The notes beneath the pieces were generated by a model, which was not told where the DNA came from, made no database searches, and was given only the letters and a program-made list of their open reading frames with translations. From the NCBI GenBank assembly GCA_963575645.1, contig OY754468.1, forward strand, positions 1,302,001 through 1,366,000: 64,000 nt of DNA, written 5' to 3'. The position numbers and the translations under genes were made by a program. Within the stretch, counting starts at the first letter, position 1; every line of letters starts with the position of its first letter. Origin of the DNA: Xanthostigma xanthostigma. Its lineage: Eukaryota; Arthropoda; Insecta; Raphidioptera; Raphidiidae. Of this stretch, positions 35,890-45,553 are shown piece after piece.

Positions 35890-38800
35890 ATGGAAGTAAA
35901 TCCGTTGAGTATAATATTAGTGAAGTCTGACAGCAAAGGCGACAGGCTTTTATTCCGATATCCATTCCGAATATCAGAAAATAATGAACCTACAAATACA
36001 CGGAAAAGAAATCCATACGCTTTAGTTATAGCCGAAGACTTACTACAAAATCCTCCGCCACCTGTATCAAATATCTGCAAAGGTAATTAAAAAAAAAACA
36101 GGTGTAAAGAAACACCGGAAAACAATTTTAAAATTACGTTTTTGACGTGATAACGTCTTATAAATTGATGAATCACCAATCTTATAAATTGATAAAACAC
36201 CGGCTGCATGCACGAAAAAGTGTAACGTTCGTAACGTTCCGCCTGACCCTGTGCGTGCTTTTCTCGAAAACGGCCCTAACGATTTGGATGAAATTTACTG
36301 AAAAGGGATTTTGGGGGGCAAAAAATCGTTTTAGCTAGATCTCATCTCTCGAAAAAATCGTTTTCATACAAATTTTATCATTATAAAAATCAATTTTTTG
36401 ACGTATGAAAATACTTAAATATTGTAAGTAGGTTTTGGAATTTTATATAAACAGTGAAACAATTGTTTTATAAATAGTATGACAGTTAATCTTTGAGACT
36501 TAAATAAATACGAAAGAAAGAAAGTTAATAAAAAAAATTATTTTTATAGGTGGTGAGTAATTTAATAAATAAAATTTACCTAAATTTGAAGCGAAAGATG
36601 CAATATCATAGATTCGAATTATTATAATTATTATATAAATTTAGGTTATATATTACGGAATACGTTATCACGTAAAACTATCGTCCGTAAACCGACTTTA
36701 CAGACAACCAATTTTTTTTGTAGACAATTTATTGACCGGCTTCACTGACGAAGTTTTATCGACTTTATTTGCTGTCAAACCAGAATTATGCAATCGTAAA
36801 TTTGAACTAAAAGTAAACGATGTAAGATTTGTCGGACATCCGACACTTTTGCCGCTCGAAGGAGGTGCCCAGGACGGGCTGCTTATTAACATAGTTTTTG
36901 CTCTGCAAGCGTTAGCCAGTCATTCCGTAGGTAAGATCAAAAACATTTTCAGAAATATCACTTATAAGACGTTTTTTGAATTTTGCTGCAAGGAACACAA
37001 AATCCTAATTTATTATATTAGGAAAATTTTCATATAATAAATTATTCGACGAATTTTTTTGTACAATATTGCTTGTTTTAGGTTCAGATTTGAATGCAAG
37101 AACTTCGTGCGACTTTGGTAAAAATTTTTGATCACAGTTTCAGCAAAGAAAATATTATTTTTTCTGAAATTATTGAATTTGTATTTCCACTGCAAACGCA
37201 CAACATTGGCACCCAACGCGGAGCCAATATTGTCAATTAATTTACAGATTTCAATTTCTTTAGAAAAAAGAATATTTAATTTTGTATTTCACTTGAAAAT
37301 ACATAAATAAATTAGTCACTATTAGAATCAAAAACAATAGGTCGATATATTTTAACCAGTGTTTTTTTATTTCCGCCTTAAAGAATGCTTTTAATATTTT
37401 CAGTAAAGTGTTATTACGAGTTGAGCAAACAACTCGGAGTTGCTTTGAGACACGAAGAAAAGCGGTGTGGCTACGTTTCGGAGCAAACCCGACTGATGGC
37501 TGGAACGCACGACGAAGGTGATTCTAATCTGCCGGAAATGTCATTCGATGAAATACTCTCTAAATCAACACTCGCCCGTAACCTAAAAACAGTATACGAT
37601 GAACTTTGCAGCACAGGTATGCTCCACATTAATAATTATCCAAATTATATTTCTTTTTTCAGTATGCAAAGAAAGATACCTCAGAAAAAATGCAAAATTT
37701 GTGCAGTAAAATTTACAGTACTTGCCCTACTAACAATCATCGTTTCCTAGCAACTTTGTTCCTAAGGAAAAATGACTTTCAATATTGCCTTTGGTAGTCC
37801 AAGAGCTAGCTACGGAAATAGGTTTGCAATTTATAGAGCAACGAAATCCCTCTAGTTAGTATGCCATACTATCATTATTAATTAATCCGGGCGCCTGGCA
37901 ACTGTTCAGCGGTGGGTGTGAGAGTGGATGGGCAACAAAGGGGTTGTAAAATCAATTGAAGGTGTGCAATTTATAGAGCTCTGTGTTTGGTGTTATATTA
38001 TAGCTAATTATGTATTTAATTCGAATATAACAATGCCAGGCGTTTTAATTGGGGGAAAAGTAGTGCCAGGTGACATCCAAGGTGCGGGAAAAAGTGCCAA
38101 GTCGTCTCATTTACGCTACTCTGCAATCGTGAATCATTTATATTATTTTGTAATCATGTCAATTAAAATGAAATACATAATCTTATTTCTTGAATTTATA
38201 TTTTTGTTCGGATTTTTTTGACTCAACATCAAAACTTTGTTTAAAAATAAAATTTTAATTAAAGTTATTCATTTATGTCAAAAGAAAAATATTTAAAAGC
38301 CCAATAATAATGTCACCGCGGGATATTGTACAATACAGTCGAATGACGTAAGAGGATCTTTGAAGGACAAATGTAATTATGATGCTGGTCACTAGAGAGC
38401 CAAATTGCCAGCACAATTCACTACGGAAAACAAATGTAGTTATGATGCTAGTCACCAGACGGCCGAACCGTTGCCAGCACAATTCACTACGGAAACTCTA
38501 CATATTCTACACTCGCAGATTAAAAAAATTTAGCTTATGACGCTCGTCAATAGGTGGCCACCTATCGGCGAGCATCATAAGTGGTCTCATTTTGGTTCAC
38601 TGGGTAACCGATCTTCCTATAATACTTTAATCAATGCTTTCAATGTTTTTTTGTGTATTACGCGATTGCAGTTGTCAAAACAAAATGGTATTTAGATCTG
38701 TGCATATGCTCAAATGTTTCTCTTTACTATAGCTCTGTTCCTAGCTCTCCGCGAGCGGTAATAGAATCGTAACAATCATGCGCAGTAGTTAAAACGAAAC

Positions 38801-41800
38801 TGTGTCGGTTTTTGAGCTACTGCGCAAGACTGCAACGGTTCTGTTACCGTTCGCAGAGAGATTGGAACAGAGCTTTAATATATACAGAAATAAAGAGGAC
38901 AAAATCGTTCTAGAATAATAATAATACTATTTCAGGTGTTGTCAATATAAGGGTAAATCGTTGGATTCCGATAAATTTTTGTTTACCCCAAAAAGTGCAT
39001 CAGTGGCACTGGAAAGCAAGTAGGGTTATTGAACCGGAAGACATAGATAAATGTTTGAGCGCGTTACGACCGTATCATGGCTTGTTGTTGTTGACACCGG
39101 TTCATCAGCTAGTTGAAAGTCTACCACTAGATGGCTCGCCGACGCTAGCTCGTCTACTGACAGTATACAGTCCTCTCAAAAGCTTACAGACGCTAGCGGC
39201 CGACGCTGATCTAACGCTCTCTCACGTAAGTTAAATTCGACATAAAAACAAACGTAACTTGACACTTGTCGAGATTTTTATAATCCCTTCTCAGTCACGC
39301 GATTTTTACGTTTTTGAAGTAAAACTTCTTTAGGCTCGTTTTGTGAATTTCGCAAAGGGGCAACTCGTTGATTTGCCGTTCAACAGTATATAGTATCTTA
39401 AAAATATATGATTATATATAAATATCAAGTGGAAATAAAATGGAGTAGAAAAAATTTTTTTCCAATGATGCTGGCGGGAATCGAGCCCAAGACCCTGTTA
39501 TTAGTTATTACTAGTCTAACGCCGTAACCGCTCGTCCACGGGGACACTCACAGTATAAGCTGTTATTGTGGTACAGAAGTATATATGGGTGATACGAAAA
39601 ATCGGTCATATGAAAGTCACGTGGTCACAGAGCTATAAAACTTGGAAACTGGCCTCATATACACGGCGTTATATGGGAGACAGGCAAAATCAATGTATAA
39701 GAATACGTTAGAGATACGTCGGCATTTAGCACAGAAAAGAATCTCTAACGAGATTCTTCGATAAGCTAAGTATATCAGCAGGGCCGAATTTACTCTAAGT
39801 GCCGCCCCATTAGCTAAATCCTACATAAAATGGAATAGACGGAAGACCTCAGCTGTTGAGCGTCTATAATTCACAATCTCTGTCTCATAAAATGGAGTAA
39901 AGGTTCGGGATACAATTTTCAAATAAATAAAATGATTCATTTATGTCAAAAATCTTTTTTTTTACTAATGGGATAATTAGACAAAGAACGTTCTTTTTCG
40001 TATTAAAAATCATAAATTGAGAAACAAAACGACTGCTCATCAATTTCGAGATATTTTTAAGGGCAAACGCGTCTGACTGAAAAAAAAAATACTTATAATT
40101 TCAACACGTTCACATTTTCCGAATAATTTTCTGTACCGCAAAAAATTGTTTTCTCACGTTTCAAATTTTGCCGCCCTGGGCAGTAGGGGCTACTGCCCAG
40201 GGCGGCAAAATTTGAAACGTGAGAAAACAATTTTTTAGTATAAATCCAGCGCTGAGAATATGCATGTAGCCTATAGTAAAGTATTTTTCAGTCTGAAATA
40301 ACCGGAAAAAATCTTTTCGGTATCTCGGCTCCTTGCCGCTAACTATATATATGTATTGTTTACATGTTTTACTTCAATTGCTCGTAAAGGTTACACGCAC
40401 AATTTTTTTCATGGCATTACTTATTATCGACCTTAAGGAGGTTGAGCCGTTTTACGAAGATAATGAAAAAAAGTCTGAAATAAAGATTTTTTAATAGATT
40501 TTTTTATGACAAAATTTTCTGTAAAAAATCCAAAATCATTAGGAGATTTATAAAGTTAAAAATTAAAAAAAACTTATACATGTAGTCTTATGGAAAATAT
40601 GTCAAGCTAGCATGCAAACTGTTCATTTTAATTTTTTGCAAATAACCAAATAATGTCAGCAGTTCCAAAAACTATCTATGTAAAGCATCGATGTCTTACG
40701 CATATTTTAATATTTTTTCCAGTTTAATTAGGAGACTTTTAATCAATAAAAAAAATTATTAAACCTTAGCACTTTTCGATTATGGACTTTTATTCTTGAC
40801 AGATTTAACAATTTTAACTGAATTTTCAACTTTTTAATGATTTAATTTTAATTTTTATTACTTCTAATTTCTTTTTTCAATTATTTACTACAAAAAATAT
40901 GTAAAATACAGATATTTACATAAATGTATTTTTTTTAACCTAACTTTGTACAAAAAATACAAAATTTAGTCCATTAAGTATAAAGTACTGAAATAATTAA
41001 TTAATATTAAAAAAAAATATTTATTTTTGCCTTTATGACAATAATTTATTGGTATCATCGACTTATAAACTATAAAAGTTCCCATTTAGAATTCGACTTA
41101 CTTTTGATTGGGACTGTAACGGATCAACCTCCTTAAAATGCTTCACCGATCGTTTTCCTGCGATCGGCAAAGAATTGCTGTATTCACGCCTAGTAAAAAA
41201 ATATCAAAAAGCATTTGTTTTCAGGTTTTCGAACTCACCGGTCATTTGGTGTACTGGGCAAAAGCAACGGTTATATACCCACTTTGCGCGAGTAATAAAT
41301 ACGTCATCGCTCCGGATGCCCCGATATATTTAAACTCGCCGCTCATTGAAAAGTTCGGGGAACAGTTTCCGGGCGAAAATTTGATTCGCACTATAAGCGA
41401 TTTCTCGTTGCCTACGTCTTTAGGACAAAAAACAAATCCACTACATTTACCTTCGCAGCAATCACAGCTGGTTAAAATGATGGTTTGGATGCTTCAGCAC
41501 CATCTGTTGTTACAATTACACACGTACATACAATTCATGCCGACGGAACACGGTTCTGAACCGGAACAAATAACTAGGTCGTCGTCGAAACGCAGTAATG
41601 TCACGCCTTCGCCGAAACATTTCGGCATGCCGGCCGTATCGCATTCGAGAACCGAATCCGAAAGCGGAACGTCAACGATGTCGGACGAGGGTTGTGCCGA
41701 ACCGCCATCGCACAGTACCGACACCGATATGGCTCCGCACAGCATGGAGAACGAAGCCAGTTTTGTTTCGGGAGACGATGACAAAACCGATTATCAAGAA

Positions 41801-43223
41801 GAGCAGTTACTCGATTTTACCGATGAAGAAAGAAATGCCATTTTTAAGGTATACCCGGTTTCAATTCTGCAGAGTGTATTTCGTTTGCAGCCCGGCGTCT
41901 GAACTAATTCTACTAGATTTGCTTCTGAACTAATAGCTTCGAGCGAATTCTAACAGATGTCGCTACTTGGTAGTAAAACAGTTTTTTTTTGAGAGAGAAC
42001 AGCGTAATTGTGTACAAAATATTTAATAAAAACTGTCCTATAGCGTAAGTTGCACCAAGCAAGACACATTTACCATTAAAATCGGTTCAGTGGTTTCGGA
42101 GATTAGCGCGGCCAAAATTGTGACACGAGAATTTTATATACAGGGTGTCCCATTAAGAATGGGACATAGAACAACCGCAGATTCTCCAATTCAAAATAGA
42201 ACGATTAAGCGAAATATGCTTAGATAAAATGTTACTCGTTTCCGAAATACGGGCTGTTGAAGTTGAAAACTGAAAAATGATTAATGTCCATAATTTTTTT
42301 AATACACCGTATAATTTTACTCAAATCGGCACACTTGTTAAATATCATAAAATGCACCTAACAATAAAAAAATTAGTTCAGTACGCTCTACCAGTGGCGT
42401 ACGGCAGGAGTAAGTAATGCTTGTACCCCTTCTAAATGTTACGCCGCTGTCTAAATTTTAATTATGACTATAATTTTAATTTTTTTGATATTTTCTAAGT
42501 CAATAATGTACACTTGTTAATTTGTTGTAAAGTCATTGGTTTTCGAGATGTTCGCAGTTTTTTTAAGACAAAATTGTAAAAATGAATATTATTAATAATA
42601 ATACAAATATAAAGTACATGTCTATCTATCTTTAACTGCGAATATCTCGAAAACCAATGACTTTACAGCAAACTAACAAGTGTACATTATTGACTTAGAA
42701 AATATCAAAAAAATTAAAATTATAGTCAAAATTAAAATTTAGACAGCGGCGTAACATTTAGAAGGGGTACAAGCATTACTTACTCCTGCCGTACGCCACT
42801 GGTAGAGCGAGTAACATTTTATCTAAGCATATTTCGCTTAATCGTTTTATTTTGAATTGGAGAATCTGCGGTTGTTCTATGTCCCATTCTTAATGGGACA
42901 CCTGTATAGATTAGATTGTAGATCATAGATGCACGACAAGTGAGGTCATTAAACTCTAATTACGGTACCTATATTACTGGAAAGAAAATTAGTTTCTACT
43001 TATTTTTCAGATACCGGCTGCAAGCAATCCGGAAGATTTAACGTTATTAGCAAAGCTATATCGGAGAGGCTATTTCCGCGGCGATCACCACCTGGAAGAA
43101 ATTATGTACTTAGAAAATTTGAGAAGAAGTCAACTCCTACAGCTTTTAGAAAAATTCAGAGATGTTTTAATAACATATGAAACCGAAGACCCTGCAATCG
43201 CTATGTTATCTAACCCACCTTAA
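35890..43223 (+). CDS. NPRL3: NPRL3, GATOR1 complex subunit (6 exons, 579 aa)
   Basis: Coding exons: 35890-36082, 36724-36930, 37404-37616, 38936-39225, 41225-41848 and 43011-43223. All have GT/AG borders, phases match at every junction, and the total is exactly 580 codons. Signature segments of the family as I know it from human NPRL3 (569 aa) appear in order: [20 protein letters not shown] at residue 7, [18 protein letters not shown] in exon 2, ALRHEEKRC in exon 3, [10 protein letters not shown] and LAADADLTL in exon 4, [15 protein letters not shown] at the start of exon 5, and [16 protein letters not shown] near the C-terminus. Exon 5 also contains a variable Ser/Thr/Asp/Glu-rich linker. 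With NPRL2 and DEPDC5 the family member forms GATOR1, which acts as a GTPase-activating complex for RagA/B at the lysosome and inhibits TORC1 on amino-acid shortage. The ATG sits in a favourable context (AAAATGG). Every domain is complete and the gene looks functional. Confidence 0.96.
36144..36719 (+). repeat. Family A repeat (variant interior) abutting NPRL3 exon 2
   Basis: Same subfamily as 13575-14150. Its terminal T run reads straight into the splice acceptor TTTTTTTTGTAG, so exon 2 starts about 5 bases after the element ends. The element therefore probably supplies the polypyrimidine tract of intron 1. Confidence 0.8.
37203..37222 (+). other. LTR-element primer-site-like trace in intron 2
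   Basis: 'ttggcacccaacgcggagcc' resembles the tRNA primer-binding site following the 5' LTR of insect retroelements, like the clearer repeats at 55046-55500. No LTR or gene parts are recognisable. Old and uncertain fossil. Confidence 0.3.
38364..38494. repeat. Tandem duplication in NPRL3 intron 3
   Basis: 'ggacaaatgtaattatgatgctggtcac...ttgccagcacaattcactacgga' is repeated once with a few differences ('aaacaaatgtagttatgatgc...'). A small inverted repeat around 'taggtggccaccta' follows at about 38550. Confidence 0.7.
38731..38878. mobile_element. Short MITE in NPRL3 intron 3
   Basis: The left end AGCTCTGTTCCTAGCTCTCC..GCGGTAA is inverted at the right end (TTACCGTTCGCAGAGAGATT..AACAGAGCT). 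About 148 bp in total. Confidence 0.75.
39290..39556 (-). mobile_element. tRNA-Ser-like SINE in NPRL3 intron 4
   Basis: On the minus strand it starts GTCCCCGTGGACGAGCGGTT, very close to the acceptor stem and A box of a tRNA-Ser. A B-box-like GGGCTCGATTCCCGCC follows about 55 bases on. The cloverleaf is not closed at the 3' end, and a SINE body continues to 'aaagaagttttact'. So it is a tRNA-derived SINE, not a tRNA gene. Family distinct from the SINE at 31690. Confidence 0.65.
39780..40256. mobile_element. hAT-like element containing a perfect hairpin, NPRL3 intron 4
   Basis: The left end CAGGGCCGAATTTACT and right end AGTATAAATCCAGCGCTG are imperfect inverted repeats of hAT type. No clean target duplication was found. 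One end of the 3702-4458 MITE family lies inside near 39850. Confidence 0.45.
40141..40235. repeat. Perfect 46-bp hairpin stem with a 3-nt loop
   Basis: The arm 40141-40186 is exactly complementary to 40190-40235, with loop GGG. The stem covers 'tttgccgccctgggcagtag'. There are no mismatches, so the inversion is very recent or maintained. Confidence 0.95.
40257..41224. other. AT-rich remainder of NPRL3 intron 4
   Basis: Short T and A runs, no recognised element. 'aaggaggttgagccgtttta' near 40435 and 'aacggatcaacctcctt' near 41118 are mutually inverted, so most of this stretch may be one further MITE of about 700 bp. Confidence 0.4.
41876..42137 (+). mobile_element. Family E repeat in NPRL3 intron 5
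   Basis: A shortened copy of 13040-13520: 'gcccggcgtctgaactaat', 'aacagatgtcgctact', then 'aaaatcggttcagtggtttcggagattagcgcgg'. It ends exactly where foldback F begins. Confidence 0.65.
42141..42904 (+). mobile_element. Foldback element F, copy 2 (NPRL3 intron 5)
   Basis: The ends CAGGGTGTCCCATT and AATGGGACACCTG are TA-flanked (42139-42140 and 42905-42906). The single-copy block lies in the left arm, the mirror image of copy 1. Confidence 0.85.
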
Positions 43224-43262
43224 ATTGTATTTATTTATTAACTATTACTGGACATTTAAATT

Positions 43263-43268
43263 AATAAA
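43263..43268 (+). terminator. NPRL3 polyadenylation signal
   Basis: AATAAA lies 40 bases after the NPRL3 stop codon, followed by a T-rich stretch. This is the likely cleavage signal. Confidence 0.7.
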
Positions 43269-43377
43269 AGATATTTTTAAAATTTTAATTTGGTATTTAC
43301 ATTAATTTTGTCAGAGCTGCAGAAGATACTTAAAAAAAATATGCAAAGAGTCAATTTCTCAACTGTACAGTGTAAAC

Positions 43378-44405
43378 TCCATCCCACCAAAAACATTCTG
43401 TAAAAAACTAGTCAAGTCTCGATGGAGCTGCTTGTTTATCTCTAAAAAGTAATGAAATCTAGACAAAGTCGTGCCAAGTCTAAGGTTCCTTACTGCGATT
43501 TCTTTATTATTATATAGTTAACTAGCGGCCCTGTACGTGCTTCGCTACGTATAAAGTGAAATAATAAAACAATTTAATTGGAACATCTATCTATCTATTT
43601 TATTTATTTTAAAATATACATGGGCGTATATCGAGCACTCCGGCTGCGCCATCGTGCTCGATACCTTAACCTCAGCAACACGTGGTGGTTATGCTATTGA
43701 ATTGTAGCTTATATGAAACGTTGCGCCATCTATTGAATATTCACTCAATCCAGTCAACAGGTATCGCCATCTGTTAGAATCCTTTGGAGCTGAGCACTCC
43801 GGCTGCGCCGTCGTGCTCGATACCTTAACCTCAGCAACACGTGGTGGTTATGCTATTGAATTGTAGCTTATATGAAACGTTGCGCCATCTATTGAATATT
43901 CACTCAATCCAGTCAACAGGTATCGCCATCTGTTAGAATCCTTTGGAGCTGAGCACTCCGGCTGCGCCGTCGTGCTCGATACCTTAACCTCAGCAACACG
44001 TGGTGGTTATGCTATTGAATTGTAGCTTATATGAAACGTTGCGCCATCTATTGAATATTCACTCAATCCAGTCAACAGATAATTATGACTGTCAAGGAAT
44101 AGACAAATAATTTGCAATAAAATAATATTGCGACTATAAATTGAAATGTAAGCTACCCTATCTTTCAAGTTGGGTCGAATTGCACACGGTGTGCAAATCA
44201 AATTTAAAATCGGTTCAGTAGTTTAGGAGTTCATCGTGGACAAACATGTGACACGTAATTTTTATATATAAAGATAATAAAGAAATCGCAGTAAGGAACC
44301 TTAGACTTGGCACGAATTTGTCTAGATTTCATTACTTTTGAGAGATAAACAAGCAGCTCCATCGAGACTCTGCTAGTTTTTTACAGAATGTTTTTGGTGG
44401 GATTT
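43378..44405. mobile_element. TIR element just downstream of NPRL3, with internal tandem repeats
   Basis: The left end CCCACCAAAAACATTCTGTA is perfectly inverted at the right end (TTACAGAATGTTTTTGGTGGG), and the repeats extend about 130 bp through 'gtctaaggttccttactgcg'. Inside are a 'gtacgtgcttcgctacgta' segment, a 159-bp tandem array and an RTE-like tail ('atcggttcagtagtttaggag'). No protein is encoded. Confidence 0.75.
43633..44079. repeat. 159-bp tandem repeat, 2.8 copies
   Basis: Units begin GAGCACTCCGGCTGCGCC at 43633, 43792 and 43951. The period is exactly 159 bp and the units are almost identical, so amplification is recent. Each unit includes a GAGCAC...GTGCTC inverted motif and 'cagcaacacgtggtggtta'. 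Confidence 0.95.
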
Positions 44406-44897
44406 CACTTCTTTTTGTAGAAACGTGGGCATTTTATTTTATTAAATTTTCTTATTTGACACAGTTTTTTTCTTTTTAGGACGATCTCTAATAGTTTGGT
44501 TGGGCTCTTGTGTTTTCTAATCAGGGTCACCAGGTACTCCAGATCTTCGATTATCCTAGTTTTTATAGTTTTCCCTTTATGTGGCCATTAAACCCTAACT
44601 CTGTACCAAATTTCAGCTCTGAGTTTATGGGAAGTACTGGTTCTATTTTTATGATCATGAGTGAGTGTCATAAATGCGAAACTTTGCTTTCGCTTAACTT
44701 CGGAACTAAATGACCTACAGACTTGAAATTTTGGATTTTAAGTATGTGATTATAGCTTACTGGATGACGAAAATTTCTGCGTTCTGGTCTTATCCAGAGG
44801 TTCTCAAATAGGGGCCTGAAAATGCGGCGAAATGGTTGCAGTAAAGGATGGTACGGCAGTGTTTGCTTCGCGCTCGACTTGGCGGGGGCACTGCCGT

Positions 44898-45335
44898 GCC
44901 TCCAGATTTAACGTCACTCGATATAATGACAAACTCCTTAAAACGCCGAAATTACTTAACTCTAGTTGATTTACATTGTTGCTCATACAATGATACACCC
45001 TAAATAACTACAACAATACGTCATCATTAAGCAATAAACAGTACTTGTTTGTTGCTTTGTTGTCGGCATCATGCGTACCGAAGATTCTACGAAATTCGTT
45101 CTTTTGTTTGTTGGGATTTGTTGATCAGACAAAGATAACAGACTACGCCGCAATAAGCGTTGTAATTTGTGATAGTATGAATGTTTGTTGATGAGTTGTA
45201 AATTTTATATATTATGAGAAAATACAAATTATAGTAAAAAAATATTAATGGATTATTTATTCTCTTCATTTAACAACTCTCAATAACGCCACAAAGTGCA
45301 CAGTCCCTTGAGTGTCGCTATATAGAGTTTACACT
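44898..45335. mobile_element. pogo-like MITE, subfamily 2 (left end lost)
   Basis: The right end reads CGCTATATAGAGTTTACACTG followed by TA. The interior ('cgtcactcgatataatgac', 'aagcaataaacagtacttg', 'gttgtcggcatcatgcgtacc') matches the complete copy at 61926-62369. It lies about 220 bp upstream of the zinc-finger gene. Confidence 0.7.
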
Positions 45336-45553
45336 GTACTTTAATTTAAAAAAATGCATTGTTCAGAGTACGCATAAATTGTGATCCAATGTGCATTTAA
45401 AAATGTTTTTCCTCTTCCGCAAAACACATTATTCATTTATGTGTTTGTAGATCGCTGTTTGTAGTGAATAATTAACCACTGTTGTCGCACAGTGTGCTTG
45501 CGTTTTAGGTACGGTAATTTAAATATCGATTTACCACTAATTTTTTAAATAAA

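Noticed and set aside
39470-39556. Possible tRNA-Ser gene on the minus strand
   Set aside because: The 5' half is convincing but the acceptor stem has no 3' partner, so it is a SINE head.
43633-44079. CRISPR-like array
   Set aside because: Units are 159 bp, contiguous and without unique spacers, in a eukaryotic genome. It is an ordinary tandem repeat.
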